Shown here: positions 25,824 to 38,313 of the stretch, in pieces
Numbering within the stretch: the first letter of the stretch is position 1
Layout: each line of letters begins with the position of its first letter
NCBI RefSeq assembly: GCF_016765655.2
Contig: NZ_CP086106.1
Location: forward strand, 6,284,501-6,348,500
Reading direction: 5' to 3'
Length of the DNA stretch: 64,000 nucleotides
Source of the DNA: Skermanella mucosa
GTDB taxonomy: Bacteria > Pseudomonadota > Alphaproteobacteria > Azospirillales > Azospirillaceae
Notes under the pieces: generated by a model
The model's input: only the letters and a program-made list of their open reading frames with translations
What the model was told of the DNA's origin: nothing
Database searches by the model: none
Made by a program: the position numbers and the translations under genes

Positions 25824-27476
25824 ATGACTGGCCAGCGCGACACCTTGGGCTGGCTGAAGCAGGGCGCGCGGGCGTTCGCCTTCGGCAATCCGCTGTACGG
25901 CCTGACCCTTGGCGGCCGTCCGGTCAGCGGGCTGGCGACCGTCCCCAACGATCCCTGGCCGGGCGACGCGGATATCGGTGCCGCGGTGATGGACGGGGTC
26001 TTCCCCTTCGCGGGCGAGGTGATGCAGGCGGACGAGCCGGTCTGGGTGCCGGCCTTGGGCTTCAGCGCGACCTGGGTCGCCCGGATGAACGCGTTCGACT
26101 GGCTGCGCGACCTGCGCGCCGTCGGCGGCGACGCGCCGCGCCGGCAGGCGCGCCTGCTGATTTCCGGCTGGCTCGACCAGAACCACGGCTGGAACCAGGC
26201 GTCGTGGGCGCCCGACGTGCTGGGTGCGCGCATCGCCAACTGGATCGGACAGCACGATTTCTACTGCCAGAGCGCGGACGACGCGTTCCGCGGCCGGGTG
26301 TTCGAAAGCCTGGCGCGGCAGACCCGCCACCTGGCCCGCGTCACCCCCGGCCCGCTCCAGGGCGCGGCATTGCTGACCGCGGTCAAGGGCCTAGTCTATG
26401 GCGGGCTGTGCCTGCCCGGCTGTGAGAAGCACGTGGCCTATGCCCTGCGGCTGCTGGAACGCGAGCTGCCGCTCCAGGTGCTGCCGGACGGCGGCCATGT
26501 GGAACGCAACCCCGAGCGCCACATGCTGGTGCTGCGCACCCTGATCGACCTGCGCGCCGTCCTGCGCGCGGCGCGGCAGGAGGTGCCGGAGATGCTCCAG
26601 CACGCGATCGACCGCATGACCCCGGCGCTCCGCTTCTTCCGCCACGGCGACGGCGGGCTGGCCCTGTTCAACGGCGGGCGGGAAGCCGACCCGGCGATGA
26701 CAGACACGGTGCTGGCCCAGTCCGACGCGCGCGGCCGCCCGCTGAAGAGCGCTCCCCATTGCGGGTTCGAGCGGATGCTGGCCGGACGCACCACGGTGCT
26801 GATGGACACCGGCAAGGCGCCGCCGCCGGGCCTGGACGACGACGCCCACGCCGGCACTCTCAGCTTCGAGATGACCATCGGGCGGGAGCGGCTGATCGTC
26901 AATTGCGGATCGCATCCTAGCCGTTTCGGCCCCTGGCGCGGCGCGCTGGCGGCGACCGCCGCCCATTCCACGCTGGCGGTGGCTGAGACCAATTCGGCCG
27001 AGGTGTTCGAGGGGGGCGGCCTGGGCCGCCGGCCCAACCGGATCACCTGCGAGCGCATCGAGAGCGACGGCGCCACCCTGGTCGAGGCGACCCACGACGG
27101 CTATGTGCGCGCCTTCGGGCTGCTGCACCGGCGGCGGCTCTACCTGGCGGACAACGGCGACGACCTGCGCGGAGAGGACACGCTGGAAGGACCCGCCGGC
27201 CACCCCTTCGCGCTCCGCTTCCACCTTCATCCCGGCGTGGACGCCACCGTGTCGCCCAACGGCGGCTCCGCCCTGCTGCGGCTGCCGGGTGGCTCGTCGT
27301 GGCGCCTGAGGGCGACCGGCGGGACCTTCGCCGTTTCCGAAAGCATCTATTTCGGCGGCGGGTTCGGCGACGGCGACGAGCCGAGGCCGACCAGCCAGGT
27401 CGTCGTGACCGGCGACACCGTGTCCGATCGCACCGTGATCAAATGGGCGCTGCGCCGCGAGAAGAAGCAGGCCTGA
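25824..27476 (+). CDS. Heparinase II/III family protein
   Basis: A 550-residue protein with an N-terminal (alpha/alpha) toroid region and a C-terminal beta-sandwich heparinase II/III domain. Recognisable pieces are [16 protein letters not shown] and [19 protein letters not shown] with the conserved tyrosine/histidine region, [15 protein letters not shown], and [11 protein letters not shown], then [15 protein letters not shown] near the beta domain. No signal peptide is seen, so a cytoplasmic or unconventional location is likely. In alphaproteobacteria this gene commonly sits between rpe/rsmB and purH, which suggests a housekeeping role unrelated to heparin. Its substrate is unknown. Confidence 0.9.
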   Translation: MTGQRDTLGWLKQGARAFAFGNPLYGLTLGGRPVSGLATVPNDPWPGDADIGAAVMDGVFPFAGEVMQADEPVWVPALGFSATWVARMNAFDWLRDLRAVGGDAPRRQARLLISGWLDQNHGWNQASWAPDVLGARIANWIGQHDFYCQSADDAFRGRVFESLARQTRHLARVTPGPLQGAALLTAVKGLVYGGLCLPGCEKHVAYALRLLERELPLQVLPDGGHVERNPERHMLVLRTLIDLRAVLRAARQEVPEMLQHAIDRMTPALRFFRHGDGGLALFNGGREADPAMTDTVLAQSDARGRPLKSAPHCGFERMLAGRTTVLMDTGKAPPPGLDDDAHAGTLSFEMTIGRERLIVNCGSHPSRFGPWRGALAATAAHSTLAVAETNSAEVFEGGGLGRRPNRITCERIESDGATLVEATHDGYVRAFGLLHRRRLYLADNGDDLRGEDTLEGPAGHPFALRFHLHPGVDATVSPNGGSALLRLPGGSSWRLRATGGTFAVSESIYFGGGFGDGDEPRPTSQVVVTGDTVSDRTVIKWALRREKKQA

Positions 27477-27541
27477 CCCGTCACCGGACCCCAACCGCAG
27501 CCCCGCCCGACGGGGCTGGAATTTCGCAGGATACCGCCGCC

Positions 27542-29125
27542 ATGACCGCCGATCTCGTCCGCGTCACCCGCGCCCTCATCTCCGTTTCCGACAAGACCGG
27601 CCTGGTGCCGTTCGGCCAGGCCCTGGCGGCGCGCGGCGTCGAGATCCTGTCCACCGGCGGGTCGGCCCAGCAGCTCCGCGACGCGGGCGTGCCGGTCACC
27701 GAGGTCGGCGACCATACCGGCTTCCCCGAGATGATGGACGGCAGGGTCAAGACGCTGCATCCGAAAATCCATGGCGGCATCCTGGCGCGCCGCGACCTGG
27801 ACAGCCACCTGGCCGCCATGGAGGCCCATGGCATCCCGCCGATCGACCTGGTGGTGGTCAACCTCTATCCGTTCGAGGCGACGGTCGCGCGCGGCGCCGC
27901 CTTCGAGGACTGCGTGGAGAACATCGACATCGGCGGCCCGGCGATGATCCGGAGCGCCGCCAAGAACCACGGCTTCGTCGCCGTGGTGACCGACGCCGCC
28001 GACTACGACGCCGTCCTGGCCGAGCTGGAGGCAAACGACGGCGCCACGACGCTGGCGCTCCGGCGGCGCCTGGCGGCCGGCGCCTACGCCCGCACGGCGG
28101 CCTACGACTCCGCCATCAGCCAGTGGTTCGCCGGCCGGAACGGCGAGACCTTCCCGGCCCGGGTCACGGTCGCCGGCAGCCTGCGCCAGACGCTCCGCTA
28201 CGGCGAGAACCCGCACCAGCAGGCGGCGTTCTATGTCGGGGCCGACGGCCGGCCGGGCATCGCGACGGCGACCCAGCTCCAGGGCAAGGAGCTGAGCTAC
28301 AACAACCTGAACGACACGGACGCCGCGTTCGAGCTGGTGGCCGAGTTCGATCGCCCCGCCGTCGCCATCATCAAGCACGCCAACCCGTGCGGCGTCGCCG
28401 AGGGCGACAACCTGCCCGACGCCTACGCCCGCGCGCTGGAATGCGACCCGGTCAGCGCCTTCGGCGGCATCATCGCGGTCAACCGCACCCTGGACGCGGC
28501 CACGGCCGAGCAGATCGCCAAGCTGTTCGCCGAGGTGGTGATCGCCCCCGACGCCGACGAGGAGGCCCGGGCGTTCCTGGCCGCCAAGAAGAACCTGCGG
28601 GTCCTGCTGACCGGCGCCATGCCCGATCCGGCGGCGCCGGGCATGACGGTGCGGACGGTATCCGGCGGCTTCCTGTTCCAGAACCGCGACAGCGGCCGGA
28701 TCGGCCTGCCCGACCTGAAGGTGGTGACCAAGCGTTCGCCCGACGAGCGGGAGTTGGCCGACCTGCTGTTCGCCTTCCGCGTCGCCAAGCACGTCAAGTC
28801 GAACGCCATCGTCTATGCCAAGGCCGGCGCCACGGTGGGCATCGGCGCCGGCCAGATGAGCCGGGTGGACAGCTCGCGCATCGCGGCGTGGAAGTCTGCC
28901 GACGCGGCCCGGGCGGCGGGCCGGGCGGAGGCCGGGACGATCGGTTCCGTGGTCGCGTCCGACGCCTTCTTCCCTTTCGCGGACGGCCTTCTGGCGGCGG
29001 CGGACGCCGGCGCCACGGCGATCATCCAGCCCGGCGGCTCGATGCGCGACGGCGAGGTGATCGCGGCCGCCGACGAGCGCGGCCTCGCGATGGTCTTCAC
29101 CGGGATGCGCCACTTCCGGCATTGA
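27542..29125 (+). CDS. purH: Bifunctional AICAR formyltransferase / IMP cyclohydrolase
   Basis: Carries out the last two steps of IMP synthesis. The 527-residue protein has an N-terminal MGS-like cyclohydrolase domain ([71 protein letters not shown]) and a C-terminal formyltransferase domain ([48 protein letters not shown], and [12 protein letters not shown]). The ATG at 27542 is preceded by an in-frame open region without similarity. Its last 29 bp overlap the histidine kinase gene that converges from the right. Confidence 0.97.
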   Translation: MTADLVRVTRALISVSDKTGLVPFGQALAARGVEILSTGGSAQQLRDAGVPVTEVGDHTGFPEMMDGRVKTLHPKIHGGILARRDLDSHLAAMEAHGIPPIDLVVVNLYPFEATVARGAAFEDCVENIDIGGPAMIRSAAKNHGFVAVVTDAADYDAVLAELEANDGATTLALRRRLAAGAYARTAAYDSAISQWFAGRNGETFPARVTVAGSLRQTLRYGENPHQQAAFYVGADGRPGIATATQLQGKELSYNNLNDTDAAFELVAEFDRPAVAIIKHANPCGVAEGDNLPDAYARALECDPVSAFGGIIAVNRTLDAATAEQIAKLFAEVVIAPDADEEARAFLAAKKNLRVLLTGAMPDPAAPGMTVRTVSGGFLFQNRDSGRIGLPDLKVVTKRSPDERELADLLFAFRVAKHVKSNAIVYAKAGATVGIGAGQMSRVDSSRIAAWKSADAARAAGRAEAGTIGSVVASDAFFPFADGLLAAADAGATAIIQPGGSMRDGEVIAAADERGLAMVFTGMRHFRH

Positions 29126-30557
29126 GCGTCGAAGGCGCCGTGCATCGGTCGAGATTCCGGCCGGGCGGCGCCGATTCCCGTTGCCCGCTCCGGCAAGAGT
29201 CCGGGAGAAGCCTGTCGGCCGGCAGCACCGCCTCGGCGGTGGTTCCCGATCCCGGAACGCTCTTCAGCTCCAGGGAACCTCCGTGCAGTTCCATGATCCG
29301 CTTGGCCAAGGGAAGTCCCAGACCGGTGCCTTCGTACTTGCGCGCCAGCCGGCTGTCGATCTGCCGGAAGCGCTGAAGCGCCTTCGGGATCTCCTCGGCG
29401 GTCATGCCGATCCCGGTGTCCGCCACGGACAGGCGCAGCCCCCGCCCGGGCACGATGTCGATGGACAGCCGGACGGAGCCGCCCGCCGGGGTGAACTTGA
29501 TTGCGTTCGACAACAGGTTGAGCAACACCTGGCGCAACCGCAGGGGATCGGCGCGCACCAGGGGCAGGGGCCCGCACGGGCAGTTCTCCAGCGCCACCAT
29601 CGACGCCTCCGCCAGCGGGCGCACCATGCTCCAGGCTTCCTGGCAGACCCGGGCCGGATCCATGGCCTCCTCATGGATTTCCAGGCCGTCGGCATCCATC
29701 TTGGCCAGATCCAGGATATCGTTGATCAGGCGGAGCAGGTGGTCCCCGCTCCGGTGGATGTCCGTCGCGTAATCCCGATACCTGCGGTCGCCGAGCGGGC
29801 CGAAGGTCTCCGACCTCATGACGTCGGAGAAACCGAGGATCGCGTTGAGCGGCGTCCGCAGTTCGTGGCTCATGTTGGCCAGGAACTGCGATTTCGCCTG
29901 GCTTGCCGTGGCGGCCGCTTCCAGCGCCTCGCGCAGGTCGTCCGACGTCGCCTCCAGTTCGGCCCGGGTCGTCTCCAGCTGCTGCACCCGCGCGGCAAGG
30001 CTCATCTCCGCGGTCTCCAGCCTGGAAAAGGTCTTGTGCAGTATCCTCGCGGGCAGCAGCCGGGCCGTCATGTAGCTCGCGGCCGCGACGGCGGCAGCCA
30101 CCAGCGTGGCGATCAGGAAACTCTCCATCGCGGGTTCGAGGCTCTGGAACACCTGGACGGTCCCGATCGTCCGCCCGTCGAGGATGATCGGAGCCTCATG
30201 CGCGAGGGTCGGCGCCGGAGGCATGTCGCCATGCTCCGCGACGGTACGCCCGTCCCCGTCCAGGACGCGATACAGCTCCACCTCGTCCTCGGCACGGTCG
30301 AAGCCGCGTACGGTGGCCAGCAGGTCGCCGAGCGGGCGGGCCGGGGAATCCCAGCCGGCTCCGTGCCGGGCGGCGAAGCCCGCCACGTCCCACGCGAGGC
30401 GCCTTGCCTCCATGTCCGTGTGCTCCCGGGTCTCGCGCAGGTTCAGGCTGAAGTCGACCGCCGGGATGCCGATCAGCAGGACGGCCGCGAGCGTGGCGGC
30501 CACCAGCGAGACGAGCCGGTCCAGATGCCTCGCTTCGGCCTTCAATGACGTGTGCAC
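29097..30557 (-). CDS. Membrane sensor histidine kinase
   Basis: A 486-residue kinase, orphan in this window. It has two transmembrane helices (about residues 14-36 and 145-165) around a ~110-residue periplasmic sensor of no recognised type, a coiled coil (175-220), a HisKA domain with the phospho-accepting His231 in [16 protein letters not shown], and an HATPase_c domain with N351 ([11 protein letters not shown]), the G1 box DTGIG at 380-384 and the G2 box GTGLGLPL near 410. The C-terminal tail (about 445-486) is low-complexity. No response regulator is adjacent. The 3' end overlaps purH by 29 bp, tail to tail. Confidence 0.93.
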   Translation of the reverse strand: MHTSLKAEARHLDRLVSLVAATLAAVLLIGIPAVDFSLNLRETREHTDMEARRLAWDVAGFAARHGAGWDSPARPLGDLLATVRGFDRAEDEVELYRVLDGDGRTVAEHGDMPPAPTLAHEAPIILDGRTIGTVQVFQSLEPAMESFLIATLVAAAVAAASYMTARLLPARILHKTFSRLETAEMSLAARVQQLETTRAELEATSDDLREALEAAATASQAKSQFLANMSHELRTPLNAILGFSDVMRSETFGPLGDRRYRDYATDIHRSGDHLLRLINDILDLAKMDADGLEIHEEAMDPARVCQEAWSMVRPLAEASMVALENCPCGPLPLVRADPLRLRQVLLNLLSNAIKFTPAGGSVRLSIDIVPGRGLRLSVADTGIGMTAEEIPKALQRFRQIDSRLARKYEGTGLGLPLAKRIMELHGGSLELKSVPGSGTTAEAVLPADRLLPDSCRSGQRESAPPGRNLDRCTAPSTLNAGSGASR

Positions 30558-30749
30558 CGCGCATTCACCCAGTTCGGTGATCCCGCGTTGCGCCTTCCGC
30601 AGGACCGTTACAGGAAGCCATCCCCGGGGTTCATGGAAGACGACCTGGGCGCATGGACCTTCCTTATATCGGAAACTTGCTAAAATTCCCTGATTCGACT
30701 GGGAGAAGCCGGAGACGGACCTTGATGCCGGCCTGCGGCCGGAAAGCCG

Positions 30750-31790
30750 TCAGCCGGCCTTCAGGCAGGACGCCAGCGAGGCGGCCATGTCGCGCATCAG
30801 CTGGAAATAAAGGTCCGGACCGTCGGGCAGCCCGGCCCCGAGCGGGTCGAGCACGCCCTTGCCGGCCCCGGTGCCCTCCACCACGGTCGCGACCAGGGTC
30901 GGCTCGAATTGGGGTTCGGCGAACACGCAGGCGGCATCGAGCTCAGCGATCCTGGCCCGGATCTCGCTGAGCCGCCGGGCGCTCGGCCGCTGTTCCGGGC
31001 TGACCGTGATGGCGCCGACGGCGTTCAGCCCGTAGCGGTCCTCGAAATAATGGTAGGCGTCGTGGAAGACCACGAACGGCAGGTCCTTGACCGGCGCCAG
31101 CAGGGCGCCGAGTTCCGCGTCGAGCTCGGCCAGCCGTTCCGTCATGGCCTCGGCGTTGGCCTGATAGCGGGCGGCATTGGCGGAGTCATGCTCGGACAGT
31201 TCCCGCGCGATGACGGCAACCATCGCGCGGGCGTTCGCCACGTCGAGCCAGACATGGGCGTCCCGCGTGCCGTGCCCGTGTTCGTCGCCGTGCCCGTGTT
31301 CATCCGCGTGTCCGTGCCCGCCTTCGGCGTGGTCGTCATGGTCCTCGTGGTGGCCGTCCCCTTGGCCGTCCCCGTGGCCGTGGTCGGACGCCTCGTGCGG
31401 CTCCCAGGCGCCGCCTTCGCGGGTCGGCAGCAGGGTGACGCCGGGGGCTTCCATCAGGGCGGTCACGTTGGCCTTGCCGCCCAGGGACTCGATGGGCTTG
31501 GCCAGGAACGTCTCCATGTCCTCGCCGACCCAGAACACCAGGTCGGCCTGGTTGAGCGCGCGGGCATCGCTGGGGCGCAGGCTGAAGGAGTGCGGGGACG
31601 CCGCGCCCTTGACCAGCAGCGTGGGCTCGGCGACGCCCTGCATCACGCCCGCGACCAGGGAATGTACAGGCTTGATCGAGGTCACCACGCCGACGGGCTC
31701 CGCCGCCAGGGCTGCGGGCGGGAAAGCGGCCGTGGAAAATATCGCTCCGGCCAGGGCCAGGAGTGACGTTGTCGCGCGACGGGCGTTCAT
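30750..31790 (-). CDS. znuA: Zinc ABC transporter substrate-binding protein ZnuA
   Basis: Periplasmic zinc-binding protein that delivers Zn2+ to ZnuBC. A signal peptide (SLLALAGAIFSTAAF, cleavage after AALA near residue 29) precedes two lobes. Zinc ligands are expected at SPHSFSLRPSD, AHVWLDVANARA, FHDAYHYFEDRYG and the acidic FAEPQFEPTL. Between the first lobe and the second there is a His/Asp/Glu/Gly-rich loop at about residues 132-178 with some twenty histidines (for example HADEHGHGDEHGHG), a feature of ZnuA that helps zinc capture. It is divergent from znuC, sharing a Zur-like palindrome. Confidence 0.95.
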   Translation of the reverse strand: MNARRATTSLLALAGAIFSTAAFPPAALAAEPVGVVTSIKPVHSLVAGVMQGVAEPTLLVKGAASPHSFSLRPSDARALNQADLVFWVGEDMETFLAKPIESLGGKANVTALMEAPGVTLLPTREGGAWEPHEASDHGHGDGQGDGHHEDHDDHAEGGHGHADEHGHGDEHGHGTRDAHVWLDVANARAMVAVIARELSEHDSANAARYQANAEAMTERLAELDAELGALLAPVKDLPFVVFHDAYHYFEDRYGLNAVGAITVSPEQRPSARRLSEIRARIAELDAACVFAEPQFEPTLVATVVEGTGAGKGVLDPLGAGLPDGPDLYFQLMRDMAASLASCLKAG

Positions 31791-31852
31791 GATGGGGTGT
31801 GACCTCCGGCCGGGGCAGGGTTGCGCATTTGCATACTCGTGAGGCCCTTACT

Positions 31853-31870
31853 GTTCTGTTATAACATTAC
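31853..31870. promoter_or_regulatory. Zur-box-like operator between znuA and znuC
   Basis: TGTTATAACA (31857-31866) is a perfect 10-bp palindrome flanked by AT-rich sequence ending CATTAC, resembling the alphaproteobacterial Zur consensus (ATGTTATAACAT-type). It is central in the 127-bp divergent region, 67 bp from znuA and 52 bp from znuC, so one dimer could repress both directions when zinc is plentiful. Confidence 0.75.
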
Positions 31871-31917
31871 CTTGTCAAGAGCCGGCTGACCGGCGAGGGA
31901 ATCGGGGCGCAGCCTTC

Positions 31918-32748
31918 ATGTCATCCAACAGAGAGCCTCTGGTCGAAACCCGCGGGCTGACGGTCACCTACGGCAGCCGCACCGTGCTGGAGGGGATCGA
32001 CCTGAGAGTCGGCGAGGGCGAGATCGTCACGCTGATCGGACCCAACGGCGCCGGCAAGACGACCCTGGTCAAGTCGGTGCTCGGCTTGGTCAAGCCGTCC
32101 GCCGGATCGATCCGGCGCCGGCCGGGACTGACCATCGGCTACATGCCCCAGCGGCTCCAGGTCGAGCGCACCCTGCCGCTGACCGTGCGCCGCTTCCTGA
32201 CCCTGTGGCAGCGGGTCGACCTGGCCGAGATGGTGCGGGTCCTGGGCGAGGTGGGGGCGTCCCACGTGATCGACGGCGCGGTCCAGACCCTGTCGGGCGG
32301 CGAGCTCCAGCGCGTGCTCCTGGCGCGGGCGCTGCTGCGCCGGCCGGATATCCTGGTCCTGGACGAACCGGTGCAGGCGGTCGACGTCCACGGCCAGATC
32401 GAGCTGTTCAACCTGATCGCCGAGATCCGCCGGAGCCGCGGCTGCGGCGTACTGCTGGTCTCCCACGACCTGCATCTGGTGATGGCCCGGACCGACACGG
32501 TGCTCTGCATCAACCGCCATGTGTGCTGCTCCGGCCATCCGGAGGATGTCAGCCGGCACCCGGAATACCTGGCGATGTTCGGCCGCCATGCCGAGGCGCT
32601 GGCGGTCTACCAGCACAGCCACGACCATCACCACGACTGCGCGGGCGCCGTGGTCGCCCTGCCGTCGGCCCAGGGAGTTGGCCAGGAAGCCGGCCAGGAT
32701 GCGGCCCGTCCTCTTCCGGAAGCCAGGAGGCATCACGGCCATGGATGA
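31918..32748 (+). CDS. znuC: Zinc ABC transporter ATP-binding protein ZnuC
   Basis: ATPase that powers zinc import through ZnuB. The 276-residue protein has Walker [16 protein letters not shown], the Q-loop region [16 protein letters not shown], signature [16 protein letters not shown], Walker [13 protein letters not shown] and the H-loop [13 protein letters not shown] His-rich C-terminal tail ([11 protein letters not shown], then HHGHG at the end) is typical of ZnuC and may bind zinc. The ATG at 31918 is the first in frame. It overlaps znuB by eight bases and lies 52 bp from the Zur-like palindrome. Confidence 0.95.
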   Translation: MSSNREPLVETRGLTVTYGSRTVLEGIDLRVGEGEIVTLIGPNGAGKTTLVKSVLGLVKPSAGSIRRRPGLTIGYMPQRLQVERTLPLTVRRFLTLWQRVDLAEMVRVLGEVGASHVIDGAVQTLSGGELQRVLLARALLRRPDILVLDEPVQAVDVHGQIELFNLIAEIRRSRGCGVLLVSHDLHLVMARTDTVLCINRHVCCSGHPEDVSRHPEYLAMFGRHAEALAVYQHSHDHHHDCAGAVVALPSAQGVGQEAGQDAARPLPEARRHHGHG

Positions 32749-33532
32749 TTTCATGATCCGGGCCCTGCTGGGCGGTTGCGGCATAGCACTGGTCGCCGGC
32801 CCGCTGGGATCCTTCGTCGTGTGGCGCCGGATGGCCTATTTCGGCGACACGCTGGCCCATTCCGCCCTGCTGGGGATCGCCCTGGGCTATCTGCTGGGGA
32901 TCGGAATGACGGCCGGCGTGATCGCGGTCTGCGTCGCCATCGCCACGCTGCTGGTGGTGCTCCAGGAGCAGCGCCAGCTCGCCAGCGACACGCTGCTCGG
33001 CATCGTCTCCCACTCCACGCTGTCGCTGGGCCTGGTCGCCATAGCCTTCATGGAGACCATGCGGATCGACCTGCTGGCCTACCTGTTCGGAGACATCCTG
33101 TCGGTCACCGCCGCCGACATCCTGTGGATCTACGGCGGCGGCGCGGTGGCGCTGGCCGGGCTGGCGCTGATCTGGCGGCGGCTGCTCGCCATCACGGTGG
33201 ACGAGGACCTGGCGCGGGTCGAGGGGATGCCGGTGCTGGCGATCCGCCTGGTCTTCATGCTGCTGATCGCGGCGGTGATCGCGATCGCCATGAAGATCGT
33301 CGGCATCCTGCTGATCACGTCGCTGCTGATCGTGCCGGCCGCGACGGCCCGGCGGTTCTCCCGCTCGCCGGAGCAGATGGCTGTCGTGGCGTCCGGGATC
33401 GGCATGGCCGCCGTGATCGGCGGCCTGATGGGCTCGCTGTTCTGGGACCTGCCGAGCGGCCCCGCCGTGGTCACCGCCGCGGCGCTGATGTTCGCTCTGA
33501 GCTTGATGGCGCCGATGCCTCGCGCGGCGTGA
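32741..33532 (+). CDS. znuB: Zinc ABC transporter permease ZnuB
   Basis: Membrane permease of the high-affinity zinc importer. The 263-residue chain has about eight hydrophobic helices and the ABC-3 family patterns [22 protein letters not shown], here split by helix turns, [27 protein letters not shown], and [21 protein letters not shown]-like [19 protein letters not shown]. The ATG at 32741 ([12 protein letters not shown]) lies inside the end of znuC, so translation is coupled. No zur gene is adjacent. Immediately downstream is a decayed chemoreceptor remnant. Confidence 0.95.
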   Translation: MDDFMIRALLGGCGIALVAGPLGSFVVWRRMAYFGDTLAHSALLGIALGYLLGIGMTAGVIAVCVAIATLLVVLQEQRQLASDTLLGIVSHSTLSLGLVAIAFMETMRIDLLAYLFGDILSVTAADILWIYGGGAVALAGLALIWRRLLAITVDEDLARVEGMPVLAIRLVFMLLIAAVIAIAMKIVGILLITSLLIVPAATARRFSRSPEQMAVVASGIGMAAVIGGLMGSLFWDLPSGPAVVTAAALMFALSLMAPMPRAA

Positions 33533-33539
33533 TCCGGAC

Positions 33540-34290
33540 AGGCCCGCCGCCGCCGATTCCGGCAGGAACCGCGAATTTTCCGTGTTCATCCAAGACACCG
33601 GGAACGTGCATTGCCGCCTGGACGCCGGATTGTCCCGCGCCGCGGGAATCGTCGGCGGATTGCGGGGCCGGGTCGACACCTTGTCGGAACCGGCGCCGGC
33701 CGATCTCCGGCGGGACTGAGTCCCCGCCATCAGCGCCTTGATCCTGCGGAGCCAGGAGGCGCGCCTTCGGGCGGAACGGAACCTGCCCCCCGGTTTGCCC
33801 GCTTCGGTGCGGTGGGCCTTCCAGATCAAGGCGGCGCTTTGGCAGATGAGCGAGTTCGCCGGCCGTGAACGCGGGCTCCTGGCCGGCGTGATCGCGGGCG
33901 GCAAGCCTTTGCTCCCCGGCGAGATTGAAGCCGTCGCGCGGGCGCGGGGCGAGGTCGACAGCGCCTGGCGGCTGATCGCCCAGCAGCGCGATGCCCATGA
34001 TGCGGCGATCGCCGCGGCCGTCGAGGCGATCGGGCGCGGCTATGGCGCCGCCCTGGACGCCAGCGCGCGCGGCGAACCCTACCCGATGACCGCCGGAGCC
34101 TGGTTCGCCGCCGCGACCGAGGGAACAGAGACGATCCTCGCGGCGGCCAGCGCCGAGCAGGCGACCACGGTCCGCGAGATCGGGAGCGCCATCTTCACCA
34201 TGGACGCCACGACCCACCGCAACTTGGCCCTGGTCGAGGAAAGCACCGCCGCGGCGCACCGGATGGAAGAGAAGTGCCTGGAGATCAATC
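33540..34290 (+). pseudogene. Decayed methyl-accepting chemotaxis protein (nonsense mutation and internal deletion)
   Basis: In one reading frame, a periplasmic sensor-type region of the kind found in Azospirillum-group receptors can be followed: REFSVFIQDTGNVHCRLD, then a TGA at 33717-33719 where a Trp would fit (RRD-stop-VPAISALILRSQEARL), then WQMSEFAGRERGLLAGVIAGG and PYPMTAGAWFAAATEGTETI. The frame then jumps straight to the C-terminal end of a chemoreceptor signalling domain (EQATTVREIGSAI, ALVEESTAAAHRMEE). The second transmembrane helix, HAMP and CheA/CheW-contact tip are missing. There is no clear start. An ORF from a TTG at 33738 might still be translated. Confidence 0.75.
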
Positions 34291-34331
34291 AACGACCTTG
34301 TCGGCCGTTTCCGGCTCGCGTGACGGGCGGC

Positions 34332-34356
34332 GCCGGTCGGTCCTGCGCCGACCGGC
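34332..34356 (-). terminator. Stem-loop downstream of dnaJ
   Basis: GCCGGTCGG (34332-34340) pairs with CCGACCGGC (34348-34356) across a seven-base loop, 16 bp past the dnaJ stop. No U-tract follows on the minus strand, so it may be a 3' stabilising structure or a weak terminator. Confidence 0.4.
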
Positions 34357-34371
34357 TCACCGCCGGTTCCT

Positions 34372-35517
34372 TCAGTCCTTCAGGTCCTCCCAGAACTCCT
34401 TCACCTTGGCGAAGAAGCCTTCGCTTTCGGGGCTGGTGCCTTCCTTGCCGGCCTTCTCGAACTCGCGCAGCAGTTCCTGCTGCTTCTTGTTCAGGTTGAC
34501 CGGGGTCTCGACCACGGCCTGGATATACATGTCGCCGCGCTGGGTGCTGCGCAGGACCGACATGCCCTTGCCCTTCAGGCGGAACTGGTGGCCCGACTGG
34601 GTGCCGGCCGGCACGTTGACCTTGGCCCGGCTGCCGTCGATGCTGGGAACCTCGACCGTGCCGCCGAGCGCGGCCGTCGTCATCGGGATCGGCACCCGGC
34701 AGTGGATGTTGGCGCCGTCGCGCTGGAAGAACCGGTGGGGCGCTATCGCCAGGAAGATGTAGAGGTCGCCGGTCGGCGCCCCGCGCAATCCCGCCTCGCC
34801 CTCGCCGGCCAGCCGGATGCGGGTTCCGTCCTCGACGCCCGCGGGGATGTTGACCTGGAGGTTCTTCTCCTTCCGGGTCCTGCCGCTGCCGCCGCAGCTC
34901 TTGCACGGGTCCTTGATGACCCGGCCGGCGCCGTGGCAGGACGGGCAGGTCCGCTCGATCGTGAAGAAACCCTGCTGGGCCCGCACCTTGCCCAGGCCGC
35001 CGCAGGTCGGGCACGAGATCGGCTGGGTCCCGGCCTCCGCCCCGCTGCCCGAGCAGCCTTCGCAGACCACGGAGGTCGGCACCCGCACGGTGGCCTGGCT
35101 GCCGCTGTAGGCCTCCTCCAGCGAGATCTCCAGGTTGTAGCGCAGGTCCGCGCCCCGGCCGGTCTGGCCGCCGGCGCGCCGGCCGCCCATGAAGTCGCCG
35201 AACATCTCGTCGAAGATGTCCGCGAAACCGCCGCCCCCGAAATTGAAGTCGAAGCCCCCGGCGCCGCGTCCGCCGCCGCCCGGGCCGCCGCCCTCGAAGG
35301 CGGCATGGCCGAAGCGGTCATAGGCGGCCCGCTTCTGCTCGTCCTTGAGGACCTCGTACGCTTCGCTGCAATCCTTGAACTTGGCTTCCGCCTCGGCGTC
35401 GCCAGGGTTCCGGTCGGGGTGATACTGCATGGCCATCTTGCGATAGGCCTTCTTGATCTCCTCCGCCGAGGCACCCTTGGTCAGGCCGAGAAGTTCGTAA
35501 TAGTCCTGCTTCGCCAT
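34372..35517 (-). CDS. dnaJ: Chaperone protein DnaJ
   Basis: Hsp40 co-chaperone that delivers substrates to DnaK and stimulates its ATPase. The 381-residue protein has the complete class I layout: J domain (residues 1-70) with the HPD motif in [11 protein letters not shown], a Gly/Phe-rich linker (75-105), a zinc-finger region with four C-x2-C-x-G-x-G repeats ([32 protein letters not shown]), and the C-terminal substrate domains ([20 protein letters not shown]). It follows dnaK on the same strand, separated by 178 bp that hold a large hairpin. Confidence 0.97.
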   Translation of the reverse strand: MAKQDYYELLGLTKGASAEEIKKAYRKMAMQYHPDRNPGDAEAEAKFKDCSEAYEVLKDEQKRAAYDRFGHAAFEGGGPGGGGRGAGGFDFNFGGGGFADIFDEMFGDFMGGRRAGGQTGRGADLRYNLEISLEEAYSGSQATVRVPTSVVCEGCSGSGAEAGTQPISCPTCGGLGKVRAQQGFFTIERTCPSCHGAGRVIKDPCKSCGGSGRTRKEKNLQVNIPAGVEDGTRIRLAGEGEAGLRGAPTGDLYIFLAIAPHRFFQRDGANIHCRVPIPMTTAALGGTVEVPSIDGSRAKVNVPAGTQSGHQFRLKGKGMSVLRSTQRGDMYIQAVVETPVNLNKKQQELLREFEKAGKEGTSPESEGFFAKVKEFWEDLKD

Positions 35518-35562
35518 CAGGCCGCCAGCCCCTGCCTCTGAACCGTTCGATTAACCATAAAA

Positions 35563-35610
35563 CCGCTCCGGCTGGCCGGCCCTGCATGCAGGACCTTCCA
35601 GCCGGAGCGG
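35563..35610 (-). terminator. Large hairpin between dnaK and dnaJ
   Basis: A perfect 13-bp stem (CCGCTCCGGCTGG, 35563-35575, with CCAGCCGGAGCGG, 35598-35610) encloses a 12-bp palindrome CCTGCATGCAGG (35581-35592). On the minus strand it is followed by TTTTAT. It probably works as a partial terminator or processing site that lowers dnaJ relative to dnaK. Confidence 0.75.
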
Positions 35611-35695
35611 AAGACACAATGCCACACAAATCCCGTCGCGGGGGAGGGCGGATTTCAGGCCGCCTCCCCCGGACCCGGGCGTGAAGAGCCGCCGA

Positions 35696-37639
<1,944 letters not shown>

Positions 37640-37768
37640 CATTCAGCCTCTTTGTTACGGCAGACCAGTCGCGGCCCGGTACTTCGGCACCGCCACGGCC
37701 CCCTTGGTTCTGGTGGTTGAGGGTATGGAACGGTGTTGGAGTTCAGATGATCTCTCAGTCTGACCGGA

Positions 37769-37799
37769 GATATAGGCAGGTGCTCCGAAGGCTGCAACC
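37769..37799 (-). promoter_or_regulatory. Putative RpoH (sigma-32) promoter of dnaK
   Basis: On the minus strand, GGTTGCAG (37799-37792) and CCTATATC (37776-37769) with about 15 bp between the core hexamers resemble the alphaproteobacterial heat-shock pattern CTTG-N(16-18)-CYTATnT. The -10 match is good; the -35 is one or two bases off. Its place 127 bp upstream of dnaK fits. Confidence 0.55.
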
Positions 37800-38313
37800 G
37801 CCCCGGGGCAAGGCAAATGCGCCGGACACGGGGCGTCGGACCCGAAATCCGAGGCCCGAAAGCCACAGATGGAGCGGGGTCCGTCGGGGCGGGAGCGCGA
37901 CCGCCTGCCGCACCGGTGCCCGTCGCCGGGAGGAAGCCGGGTCACGAACAGCCCGTTATGGCCGGCGCGTCGCGGGCGCCAGGGAATCACAGCGCCGAGT
38001 TTGAATCTCCATTGCGGGGTGCTACCCCCAGTGTCAATTCTTACCAAGTCCAAGCAAACCGACAAGGAGTAACAAGGGGGTATATGTCTGAGTTTTTGCT
38101 TGAAGTTAACGTATGATTAAAGTATATCGGTGTGCTTTTGTCATGAGACGCAATTGATGGTTGCTGTTATTTCTGTTCGGCTTTATATTATCCACCTTCT
38201 TATCCCCAACGATTATGATATATCTTTTCCCGGGCAAGGCGAACGTGAGGTGTGGGGGACGCCGACGGCCTCGCCCGGAGTCGGTGGCGTGTTCATTAGA
38301 GGGTAAATTCATC
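37800..38313. other. Intergenic region with an AT-rich island
   Basis: The stretch from the dnaK promoter to the next small gene has no convincing ORF. From about 38040 to 38240 the sequence is strikingly AT-rich for this genome (runs such as TTTATATTATCC and GATTATGATATATC). It may hold promoters for the 67-residue gene or be acquired DNA. Confidence 0.5.

Noticed and set aside
30727-30749. Terminator for znuA at the GCCGGCC/GGCCGG hairpin
   Set aside because: Short self-complementary stem with no U-tract on the minus strand; too weak to call.
34372-34499. Continuation of the plus-strand frame from 33738 to 34499
   Set aside because: The part beyond about 34290 loses chemoreceptor similarity and runs antisense into the conserved C-terminus of dnaJ.
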